From positions 124,001-188,000 of the forward strand of contig CAWEQW010000010.1 of the NCBI GenBank assembly GCA_963811365.1: a stretch of DNA of 64,000 bases, read 5' to 3'. Shown here one piece after another: positions 8,777-16,484 of the stretch. The position numbers and the translations under genes are program-made. Below the pieces are notes generated by a model. It was not told where the DNA came from. It saw only the letters and a list, made by a program, of their open reading frames with translations, and did no database searches. Origin of the DNA: CAWEQW01 sp963811365 (GTDB taxonomy: Bacteria; Actinomycetota; Actinomycetes; Propionibacteriales; Nocardioidaceae). The stretch's first letter is position 1. The number at the start of each line of letters is the position of its first letter.

Positions 8777-10294
8777 GCTGCTCCCTTCGTCGGTGGTGTT
8801 GAGCACGCGCACGTCGGTGAACAGGGCGGTCGGGCAGCCGTGCGACACCGACGCCACCTGGCCGGGTTGGGCCTTGCCGCAGTTGAAGGCGCCGCCGAGC
8901 TCCCACGTGGACGCTCCGCCGACCTCGGCCATCGAGCCCCAGAAGTCCGTCGTGGTGCCCTGGTAGGCCACGTCGCGCAGCTGCCCGGCGAGCCGGCCGT
9001 TCTCGATGCGGTAGAACCGCTGGCCGGTGAACTGGAAGTTGAACCTCTGCATGTCGATGCTCCACGACCGGTCGCCGACGACGTAGATGCCGTGCTCGAC
9101 GCCGCCGATGATCTCCTCGGTCGTCGGGCCGCCCGGGCGGGGCTGCAGCGAGACGTTGGCCATCCGCTGGATCGGGATGTGGCCGGGGGAGTCGGCGTAC
9201 GCGCAGCCGTTGGAGCGGCCGAGCCGCTTGGCCTGGGCCATCGACCGGTCGAGCTGGTAGCCGACCAGGACCCCGTCGCGGACGATGTCCCACGACTGGG
9301 TGGCGACGCCCTCGTCGTCGTACCCGATCGTGGCCAGGCCGTGCTCGACGGTGCGGTCACCGGTGACGTGCATGAGCTCGGATCCGTAGCGCAGCGTGCC
9401 GAGCCGGTCGTAGGTGGCGAACGACGTGCCGGCGTAGTTGGCCTCGTAGCCCAGCGCCCGGTCGAGCTCGGTGGCGTGGCCGACCGACTCGTGGATGGTC
9501 AGCCAGAGGTTGGAGGGATGGATGACGAGGTCGTAGCGGCCGGCCTGCACGGCGGGCGCGACGAGCTTCTCCGCGAGCAGCTCGGGGAGCGCGGAGAGCT
9601 CGGCGTCCCAGTCGTGGATGCCGCCGGTGAGGTACTCCCAGCCGCGGCCCACCGGTGGGGCGATCGTCCGCATCGAGTCGAAGCGGCCGCTCGCCTCGTC
9701 GACGCCGTACGCCTCGACCTCGGGCTGCACCCGCACGCGCTGCTGGGTGGTCGTGGTGCCGGCGAGGTCGGCGTAGAACTTGTTCTCCAGGACCTGCTGG
9801 AGCAGCCCGCTCGCGTGCGCGACGCCGGGGGAGTCGCACAGCCGTCGCGTCCAGCCGGCAATCAGGTCCACCTTCTCCTCGAGCGGGACGGTCATCGGGT
9901 CGGTCCGGTAGCTCGACACCCAGGTGACGTCGTCGTACGCCGGCTCCGGCGCCAGCGCGACCGGCCGGGTCGTCATGGTCGCGGCGAGCTGCGCGGTGCG
10001 GACCGCGGTCTCGGCCACCTGGATCGCGGCCTCCGGGGTGAGCACCACGCCGGACGCGAAGCCCCAGGCGCCGTCGAGGACCACCCGCACCGCGAACCCG
10101 AGGTCCTCGGTGTCCGAGGCGCCCTGGAGCCTGCCGTCGCGCACCCGGATGTCCTGGTAGCGCACCCGCTCGAAGCGGAAGTCGGCATGCGTGACGTGGA
10201 AGTCCTGGGCGCGCGCGAGCGCGGCGTCGGCCATCCGGCGGTAGGGGAGCGCGGTGAAGGCGGGGTCGATCGCGTGTCCGGGAGCGACGGTCAT
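8773..10294 (-). CDS. tldD: TldD zinc metallopeptidase
   Basis: The protein of about 507 residues has the zinc motif H268-E-S-V-G-H273 (LWLTIHESVGHATELD) and the C-terminal HGCPTALFTDVRVLNT signature. As read, the frame has no stop before the tldE start and runs on through it. Deleting one G in GAAGGGAGC near 8785 would give AAGGAG as ribosome site and a TGA at 8773-8775 overlapping the tldE ATG. That is the usual tldD-tldE arrangement, so I set the end there. A true TldD-TldE fusion is the alternative. Confidence 0.85.
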
Positions 10295-10352
10295 GACAGG
10301 AGGCTATGCGACCGCTGGGCGGGGTCGTCGAGAGCGTGCTGCCGGGGAGGTC

Positions 10353-10685
10353 TCAGAGCTGCAGGATCGCTGCGGCGACGAGGTAGGAGGCGGCCACGGC
10401 GTCCGGGTCGTGCAGACTCTCGGAACGCTCCAACGTCGCCCGCGAACGGGCGCGCACCGCGGCGCCGGGATCCGCCGCGACGAGGTCGACGCACAGCCCG
10501 GCGACAACGGCGCGCGCGTCGGGTTCGTCCAGACCGTCCAGGGCGAGGCCGTTGTCGAGCAGGGTCGCTGCCTCCTGGAACACCTCACGAGCCAGCTCGA
10601 GGTCCACCTCGGGACGTGCCCGGGCAACGGCCTCCGCTGTTGCCAGGAGCTGGTCGAGTGGTGGGCCGATGGTGCAGGAGGACAT
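10353..10685 (-). CDS. Hypothetical protein, 110 aa
   Basis: The ATG 10683-10685 opens a 110-residue acidic, Ala/Leu-rich, probably all-helical protein (LDQLLATAEAVARARPEVDLELAREVFQEA). No family is recognised, there is no signal peptide or membrane segment, and no good ribosome site is visible. It sits between tldD and the P-loop kinase gene, all on the minus strand. Codon composition looks coding, but the gene could be a chance frame. Confidence 0.45.
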   Translation of the reverse strand: MSSCTIGPPLDQLLATAEAVARARPEVDLELAREVFQEAATLLDNGLALDGLDEPDARAVVAGLCVDLVAADPGAAVRARSRATLERSESLHDPDAVAASYLVAAAILQL

Positions 10686-10754
10686 GACAGAAGGCTCTCA
10701 GCGCGCTGATGTCCCGGCAACCGTGATTCGCCGCCGCGGGCACAGCCGCGTGGG

Positions 10755-11306
10755 TCACCCGAGTGAGGCGACCAGGCTCTCGTAGGTGTCGCCGGGCTCT
10801 CCTTCGACGCTGGGAACGACCTGTGCGGTGGGACGCTCGGCCAGCAGGCGTTCGAGTGCACGATGGCATCGCCGCAGCTCGTCATCGCCTCCGTTCGCTG
10901 CCACGATCTCACGGACCCGGTCGTGCCACGGGTCGCTCGGGGCCGCCTGTCCGCGGCGGCCGAACCGCGAGACGGCGGCCTCCACGTCGTCCATGAGGAA
11001 CCGCTCGACGAAGTCGGCCCCGGCGCGATGTGCGCACGCCTCGAAGCGGGCCAGCTCCAGGGGGTCGAGCAGCATCTGGGGAAGTACGACGTCGTGCTCG
11101 TTGGCCAGGTACGCCTCGATCATCGCCAAGGCGGCCGGCCGGATGAGGGCGCCGGCGGTGCCGAAGTCGTCGGACCAGCCCCCGATCAGGCTCCGCAGAA
11201 CGTCGATGTCGCAGTTGAGCACCCCGTGGTGCTCGTCCACGAACCGCCTGGCGATGGTGGACTTGCCGATGCCGGGCGGGCCGTTGAGGTGGAGGAGGCG
11301 GGTCAC
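10755..11306 (-). CDS. P-loop AAA/kinase-like NTPase
   Basis: The 183-residue protein starts at GTG 11306 with RLLHLNGPPGIGKSTIARRFVDEH; GPPGIGKST is a Walker A motif near residue 9. The later NCDIDVLRSLIGG and VVLPQMLLDPLELARFE segments resemble small-molecule kinases such as chloramphenicol phosphotransferase-like or adenylylsulfate kinase-like proteins. The substrate cannot be deduced. The gene is divergent from the DUF222-HNH gene. Confidence 0.72.
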   Translation of the reverse strand: MTRLLHLNGPPGIGKSTIARRFVDEHHGVLNCDIDVLRSLIGGWSDDFGTAGALIRPAALAMIEAYLANEHDVVLPQMLLDPLELARFEACAHRAGADFVERFLMDDVEAAVSRFGRRGQAAPSDPWHDRVREIVAANGGDDELRRCHRALERLLAERPTAQVVPSVEGEPGDTYESLVASLG

Positions 11307-11457
11307 GACGAAGAGGCTAGTGCGCAGCTGGTTGGAGCCGGCCGGAACGGGTAGGCGTGGGGCTGCCTCTCTGTAGCCTCGACGATGTCGGGAATCGTCT
11401 GTGCACACAGGGGAAACCGGCCTGAGACTGTCGGTGGTCGCGCCTAGTGTCGGGGTC

Positions 11458-13128
11458 ATGGAGGCGCGGACGGTAGACGACCTGGACCTGGACCTGGGGC
11501 AGACGCTCGACGCGGTCGAGGCTGCGCACCGTGCGCGGGTGCGGGCCGAGGCCGAGCTGCTGTGCCTGGCCGCGCACTTCGCGGACCTGCACGACCCGGC
11601 CTCGGGCCGGCAGAGCGGTGTGGTGCTGCCGGGTGCCGAGCGGTCGGTGCGGCTGGGAGGCAGCGGCACGCCGCTGGTGCGGGAGTTCGCGGCGGTGGAG
11701 CTCGGGGTCCGGATGCAGCTGGGCCGGGAGGCGGCGCGCTTCCTGATCGCCGATGCGCTGGACCTGCGGCACCGGCTGCCGCTGTTGTGGGCCCGCCTCG
11801 GGGCGGGGGAGGTGCGCGCCGCCTGGGCGCGGCTGGCCGCGGCCAGGACTCGGCACCTCTCGCTCTCCGCGGCCGGGGTGGTGGATGCCCGGGTGGCGGA
11901 GCCGGCCGACGGGCGGATCCCGTTCGCACGGTTCGAGACCGTCGTGGCTGCGGCGGTCGTCGCCGCGGACCCCGCTGTGGCGGCGGCCCGGGAGGAGGAG
12001 GCGGCGGCACGCCGGTTCGCCCGGGCGTCGCGGTCCAGCGAGGACGGCATGCGGATGTTCTCGATCCGGGCGTCGTTGGGCGTGGTGGCCCGCATCGATG
12101 CCACGGTCTCCTATCTGGCGGCGGCGTTGCGGGCGCTGGGGGACACCGACAGCGAGGACGACCGGAGGATCAAGGCGTGTCTCGTGATGGCCAACCCCGA
12201 CCAGGCCGTTCAGCTGCTGGCCGCGTTCGCCGCCCATCGCACCGACCACCCCGACGACCCCGCCTGCGGCCCCGCCCGTGACGAGGCGCCCCCGGAGCTG
12301 CCGGACGAGGAGCTGCCGGACGAGGAGCTGCCGGACGACCCACTGACACCTCGACCGTTCCGACCCGGCACGTGCCGGTGCGGACCGTCCGCGGGGCCGC
12401 CGTCGCCGCCCGCGAAGCCGGGCTTCGTGTTCGACTGGTCGCGGTTGCTGCCGCAGGTGCGGCTGTACGTCCATGCCCACCGCACGACCCTGGAGAGCTC
12501 GACCGGTGGGGTGTGTCGCGTGGAGGGCCATGGGCCCGTGAGCGTGCAGTGGGTGCGTGACCAGCTGCGGCCGGTGCACCGGTTCACGGTCCTGCCGGTC
12601 CTCGACGTGGCGGGCCAGGCTCCGGTGGACTCCTATGAGATTCCCACGTCTCACCGTGAGGCGGTGCGGATCCTGGCGCCGGCCGACTGCTTCCCGTTCG
12701 CCACCCGGGTCGGGCGGGACGCCGATCCGTTCCGGCCGGAGATGGACATCGACCACACCCGGGCCTACCGCACCGATGACGACGACGGTGGCGGGTCCCG
12801 GATCGGGAACTACGGCCAGCTCGGCCGGTTCCACCACCGGGTCAAGACGCATGGCGACTGGACGGTACGTCAGCCCTACCCCGGCATCTACGTATGGCGA
12901 GACCCGCGAGGCCGCCACTACCTCGTCGACCACACCGGCACCCGAGCTCTCGAGCACAGCGCTCCAGCCGCCGCGACCGGAGCCGGGCCCGTGCACCGGA
13001 CCTCGATGGTCGACAGACCCGAGGCTCGAGACCCGATCGGCGTCCCCGTCTGCAGCAGGGCTCAGCCGGCGAGCATGATGCCGACGAAGAGCGTCGCGAG
13101 CGCGGTGATCCCGGTCAGCGCGCCGTAG
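11458..13128 (+). CDS. DUF222 / HNH endonuclease domain protein (13E12-type)
   Basis: The 556-residue protein has an N-terminal helical DUF222 region (about 1-260) and a C-terminal HNH domain (about 440-500). The HNH residues are visible as MDIDHTRAY and IGNYGQLGRFHHRVKTHG. Between them lies an acidic, proline-rich linker with three 5-residue repeats (ELPDE). This family is multi-copy in Nocardioides and mycobacteria; its role is unknown, though dispersal as mobile-like repeats has been suggested. The last 67 bp overlap the convergent membrane protein gene. Confidence 0.85.
   Translation: MEARTVDDLDLDLGQTLDAVEAAHRARVRAEAELLCLAAHFADLHDPASGRQSGVVLPGAERSVRLGGSGTPLVREFAAVELGVRMQLGREAARFLIADALDLRHRLPLLWARLGAGEVRAAWARLAAARTRHLSLSAAGVVDARVAEPADGRIPFARFETVVAAAVVAADPAVAAAREEEAAARRFARASRSSEDGMRMFSIRASLGVVARIDATVSYLAAALRALGDTDSEDDRRIKACLVMANPDQAVQLLAAFAAHRTDHPDDPACGPARDEAPPELPDEELPDEELPDDPLTPRPFRPGTCRCGPSAGPPSPPAKPGFVFDWSRLLPQVRLYVHAHRTTLESSTGGVCRVEGHGPVSVQWVRDQLRPVHRFTVLPVLDVAGQAPVDSYEIPTSHREAVRILAPADCFPFATRVGRDADPFRPEMDIDHTRAYRTDDDDGGGSRIGNYGQLGRFHHRVKTHGDWTVRQPYPGIYVWRDPRGRHYLVDHTGTRALEHSAPAAATGAGPVHRTSMVDRPEARDPIGVPVCSRAQPASMMPTKSVASAVIPVSAP
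12295..12339 (+). repeat. Three tandem 15-bp units (ELPDE) in the DUF222-HNH linker
   Basis: The unit GAGCTGCCGGACGAG occurs three times in tandem, the last with GAC at its end. It encodes ELPDE-ELPDE-ELPDD in the linker between the two domains and is a likely site of length variation between strains. Confidence 0.85.
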
Positions 13129-13460
13129 ATCGCCATCGCCCGTCGTGACGACGCGCGCGCGTGCAGGAAGGCCGTGACCCCGGAGGCCAGCACGAGCGCG
13201 TACTTCAGCCCCAACGTGCGCTCGTACGCCGGACCCTTGTCGCCCTCGGCGATGACGTTCCAGATGCCGGTCGCGACGAGCAGGGCGAACGCCGGCCACG
13301 CGATGCGGTTGAAGGCGTTCGCCGCACGCTTCGGCACGTCCGTGCCGGCTGCCCGCAGGGCCGGGACGAGCGCCGCCAGGGTGATCTGGCCACCCACCCA
13401 GACGGTCGCTCCCAGGACGTGCAGGAACAGGCGGATGGTCTCGAGGTCCACGGTGCTCAC
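13062..13460 (-). CDS. Small integral membrane protein, CopD-like
   Basis: Starting at GTG 13458-13460 gives a 132-residue protein with four hydrophobic segments. The first is IRLFLHVLGATVWVGGQITL, and the last is YGALTGITALATLFVGIML. The FLHVLGATVWVGG start resembles CopD/DUF2269-type membrane domains, where the His may bind metal or haem. An upstream in-frame extension to 13616 is rejected as low-complexity. It overlaps the 3' end of the convergent DUF222-HNH gene. Confidence 0.7.
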   Translation of the reverse strand: MSTVDLETIRLFLHVLGATVWVGGQITLAALVPALRAAGTDVPKRAANAFNRIAWPAFALLVATGIWNVIAEGDKGPAYERTLGLKYALVLASGVTAFLHARASSRRAMAIYGALTGITALATLFVGIMLAG

Positions 13461-13571
13461 GACGGCACAGCCTGCCAGGCGCTGCCGCCCGGAGCGGGCC
13501 CGGGGTGGTGCTGGCACCACCGCGCCGGTTGGGGGGTGCACACCCTGGGGCGCGATCGCTGCGGACGGCAT

Positions 13572-13591
13572 CGTTTCTGTTGTCGGAAACG
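13572..13591. promoter_or_regulatory. Inverted repeat CGTTTC-N8-GAAACG before the secreted-protein gene
   Basis: Perfect 6-bp arms at 13572-13577 and 13586-13591 lie 55 bp upstream of ATG 13646. The position fits an operator or promoter element. No regulator can be named. Confidence 0.35.
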
Positions 13592-13645
13592 CCGACCAGA
13601 ACCAAGAGCGGGACACGATCCCGCCGAACGAAAGGAACCATCCTC

Positions 13646-14224
13646 ATGTCCAGCATCTCGCGTCTCGGCCGGTCCGCCTTCGCCACCGTCATCGGAGGCA
13701 CCATCGTCGCAGCGACGCTCGCCGGGGGCGGTGCCGCCCAGGCGCAGACCGCTCAGCTGCGCGGCTTCAGCCCGGTCGAGACCTGCACCGGCGTCACCGG
13801 CACGGTCTCGTACCACCCCGGCCTCATCAAGGGCGGCTTCCGCAACTCCCAGGCCGTCCTGACCGGCACGCTCACCGGCTGCCGCGGCTCCGACGGCGCG
13901 CAGGACGGCACCGGCACCGTGACCGCGTTCCTCTCCGGGCGCTCGAAGGTCGGCTCGATCCTCGAGAGCGGCACCATGACCGTCAACTGGCCGGCCGCTT
14001 CCGGCCTGGCGCCGTCCAACGGGACGGTCACGGTCAGCCGCACCGCGGTGGGCCAGCCGGTCTCCGTCTCCGGCGCGTTCACCTCCGGTGCGTACACCGG
14101 CGCCCACGTCAGCAGCGCGCTCGTGATCACCGGCCACCACGGCGCCGGCACCCGGGCGCACCCGCTGAAGCGGCAGTCGTTCGTCAACAGCGCCCCGTTC
14201 ACCGCCAGCCGGAACTTCGGCTGA
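13646..14224 (+). CDS. Secreted protein of unknown function, 192 aa
   Basis: ATG 13646 follows AAAGGA (13631-13636). A Sec signal peptide (MSSISRLGRSAFATVIGG, then an alanine-rich stretch) ends at AQA near residue 34. The mature part is Gly/Thr/Ser-rich and beta-like with one Cys pair (ETCTGVTG and LTGCRGSDG). No family is recognised; similar small actinobacterial exported proteins are annotated only as hypothetical. It stands alone between divergent and convergent neighbours. Confidence 0.75.
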   Translation: MSSISRLGRSAFATVIGGTIVAATLAGGGAAQAQTAQLRGFSPVETCTGVTGTVSYHPGLIKGGFRNSQAVLTGTLTGCRGSDGAQDGTGTVTAFLSGRSKVGSILESGTMTVNWPAASGLAPSNGTVTVSRTAVGQPVSVSGAFTSGAYTGAHVSSALVITGHHGAGTRAHPLKRQSFVNSAPFTASRNFG

Positions 14225-14287
14225 CCGTTGCACCGACGCAGCAGGGGAGTGCCCGGCGACCACGGGGGTCGCCGGGCACACCCGCGT

Positions 14288-14656
14288 TCACCGGGCCGGG
14301 ACCAGCCGCTCGAGGCGGGCGAGGTCGAGCTGCTCCTTCGGCACGAACCCCGCTGCTCCGCAGTCGAGCAGGTCGGGAGGCAGGTCGGCCCGGCCCACGG
14401 TGGACAGCAGGATCACCGTGGTGCCGGGCCGTTGCGCGACGATCCTGCGGGTCGCCTCCATCCCGTCGATGCCCGGCAGCCGGACGTCCATGAGGACCAG
14501 GTCGGGTCCCTTGACCCGGGCCTGCTCCACAGCGTCCTCGCCGTCGCTCGCCTCGCCCACGACGTCGTACGCCGGCTCGCCGGCCAGCAACGCCCGGGCA
14601 GCCAGCCGGAACACGCTCTGGTCGTCCACGATCAGCACGCTGTGCGCCGACGTCAC
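14288..14656 (-). CDS. Stand-alone response regulator receiver protein
   Basis: The 122-residue protein is a receiver domain only. The acidic pair is in LIVDDQSVFR, the phosphoacceptor Asp in DLVLMDVRLPGIDG, and the conserved Lys in FVPKEQL. There is no output domain. GTG 14654-14656 overlaps the upstream LuxR gene's stop (GTGA). It is the last gene of the four-gene phosphorelay operon and could be a phosphate sink or a protein-interaction output. Confidence 0.85.
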   Translation of the reverse strand: MTSAHSVLIVDDQSVFRLAARALLAGEPAYDVVGEASDGEDAVEQARVKGPDLVLMDVRLPGIDGMEATRRIVAQRPGTTVILLSTVGRADLPPDLLDCGAAGFVPKEQLDLARLERLVPAR

Positions 14657-15321
14657 GAGACGCTCCCCGACAGGTACAGCAGCACCGCCCGCACCCGGGG
14701 GTGCGCCTCGTCGCCGCGTGCCACCCCGAGCTTGGCGAAGATCGAGTTGATGTGCTTCTCCACGGCGCGCTGGGTGATGAACAGGGCACCGGCGATCGCG
14801 GCGTTGTTGCGCCCGCGCGCCATCTCCGCGAGCACCTCCAGCTCCCGGGCGGTGAGCTGCCCGACCGGGTCGTTGCCCCGGCTCATCCCGGCGTTGACGA
14901 GGTGCTCCACGACCCGCGGGTCGACCACGGACCCGCCCTCCGCCACGGTCCGCACCGCCGAGACCAGCTCGTCGACGTCGGACACCCGGTCCTTGAGGAG
15001 GTAGCCCCGTCCGGCGGACCCGCTGGCCAGCAGCGCTCTGACGTACCCCGGGTCGACGTACTGGCTCAGCAGCACCACGCCGGTGCGCGGATGGGCCGCG
15101 CGGCAGTGCCGGGCCACCTCCACGCCCTCGTCGGTCCAGCTCGGAGGCATCCGGATGTCGGTCAGCACGACGTCCGGGTGCATCGCGTCGGTGCTCTCCA
15201 GGACGCTCGGCAGGTCGGCGCACGCCGCGACCACCTCGATCCCCTCGGCGGTGGACAGCAGTCCCCGCATCCCCTCGCGCAGCAAGACGTTGTCCTCGCC
15301 GAGCAGCACCCGGATGGTCAC
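14653..15321 (-). CDS. NarL/LuxR-family response regulator
   Basis: The 222-residue protein has an intact receiver (LLGEDNVLLREG; phospho-Asp in PDVVLTDIRMP) and a LuxR HTH near the C-terminus (LTARELEVLAEMARGRNNAAIA, then RAVEKHINSIFAKLGV). GTG 15319-15321 overlaps the stop of the degenerate kinase gene. It is presumably phosphorylated by the canonical kinase encoded at 16481-18490. Target genes are unknown. Confidence 0.88.
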   Translation of the reverse strand: MTIRVLLGEDNVLLREGMRGLLSTAEGIEVVAACADLPSVLESTDAMHPDVVLTDIRMPPSWTDEGVEVARHCRAAHPRTGVVLLSQYVDPGYVRALLASGSAGRGYLLKDRVSDVDELVSAVRTVAEGGSVVDPRVVEHLVNAGMSRGNDPVGQLTARELEVLAEMARGRNNAAIAGALFITQRAVEKHINSIFAKLGVARGDEAHPRVRAVLLYLSGSVS

Positions 15322-16484
15322 GGTGCCACCACCGGCCAGCTGAGCTCCAGCTCCGCGCCGACCTCCGTCAGCTGTCCGTCCGTTGCCTCGGCCCGGTCCC
15401 GGAGCAGCTCCAGCGTCTCCGCGGGTGGCGGCCGATCGCCGGCGAGCCGCAGCCGCAAGGTGCTCGGCTGCTGGACCACCAGGACCCTGGCGGTGCCCTC
15501 GTCGGCCGTGCAGTCCTCGACGAACCTGAGGGCGCACAGGTACGCGGCCGCCTCGACGGCCGTGGACCGCGCCGAGGGCACATCTCCCTCGCTGAGCACG
15601 GTGACCCGGCCGGAGGAGCCGGCCGCCAGAGCCTCCAGCGCCGCGGACAGCCCGCCCGAGCCGAGCGTCGGCGGGAACACCCCGGCCGCGATCCGGCGCA
15701 GCGACTCCAGCGCGGCGGTGGCCTCCCCGGCCGCCCGCGTCCGGCCGGAGGCGTCACCGGCCTCGGCCTCGTCGAGGGCCCTCTCCGCGGCGTGGACGTG
15801 CCCCTGCACCCGGGCCTCCACCTCCGCGGAGAACCGGGCGGCCTCCTGCTCGCCGACCGCCAGCAGTCTCCGGCGGGAGAGCTCGAGCCGGTCGGCCAGC
15901 TCCCGCGACTCGGCGATCCGGCGACGGAGGTCGTAGGTGAGCCGGACGTTGGACAGTGCCAGCCCGGCCGTCCCCGCGAGGCGGGTCAGCAGCTCGCGGG
16001 TGTCGTCCGAGACGCCCTCCTCGACCGCGACGCCCAGCACGCCGAGCTGCTCGCCGTGGTGCCGCACGGGTACGTCGAGGCGGGGACGGTCCTCTCCCGG
16101 GGCCACCGGTGGCCAGGTCTCGGTCCACTCGGCGCCGTCCGCGAGCCACAGCCGCACCTCGCTGCTCTCGCTGTGGGTCGCCTGGGTGACGGTGCGGGCG
16201 ACCTGCGGCAGCACCTCGTCGACAGCGAGAGTCTCCGATATCCGGTTCACGAAGCCGGACAGCGCTGCGTAGGGGTCACCGCCCGTGCCGTGCAAGATGC
16301 GGTCCGCCAACCGGTCGAAGGCCGGCTGCGCAAGCGCCACGACGACGGCCAGCAGCAGCGTGGCGACGAACCACACCCAGGCGCGCGCGCCGGGCGCGCC
16401 GATCAGTCGGGTCGTGAGAACGGCGACGGCGGCGACCACGAGCGCGCATCCGGCCCGTGCCGCGCTGAGCACCCCCCACCTCAT
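15318..16484 (-). CDS. GAF-domain histidine kinase-like protein, degenerate
   Basis: The 388-residue protein has two N-terminal membrane segments (about 10-55), a GAF domain (about 65-200), then a coiled helix and an HATPase-like end. The dimerisation helix reads LLAVGEQEAARFSAEVEARVQ where the phosphoacceptor RDLHDGAQQ would lie, so the His is missing. The ATPase N box is reduced to LRFVEDC. It probably acts as an accessory or sensor pseudokinase for the partner kinase upstream, whose gene it overlaps by ATGA. Confidence 0.75.
   Translation of the reverse strand: MRWGVLSAARAGCALVVAAVAVLTTRLIGAPGARAWVWFVATLLLAVVVALAQPAFDRLADRILHGTGGDPYAALSGFVNRISETLAVDEVLPQVARTVTQATHSESSEVRLWLADGAEWTETWPPVAPGEDRPRLDVPVRHHGEQLGVLGVAVEEGVSDDTRELLTRLAGTAGLALSNVRLTYDLRRRIAESRELADRLELSRRRLLAVGEQEAARFSAEVEARVQGHVHAAERALDEAEAGDASGRTRAAGEATAALESLRRIAAGVFPPTLGSGGLSAALEALAAGSSGRVTVLSEGDVPSARSTAVEAAAYLCALRFVEDCTADEGTARVLVVQQPSTLRLRLAGDRPPPAETLELLRDRAEATDGQLTEVGAELELSWPVVAP

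Noticed and set aside
8294..10687. Long plus-strand frame across tldD
   Set aside because: It lies opposite the conserved TldD coding frame with its HExxxH motif and has no recognisable domain.
12295..12339. Tandem repeat considered as a CRISPR or VNTR element
   Set aside because: Three in-frame 15-bp units without spacers inside a coding linker; it is a coding repeat only.
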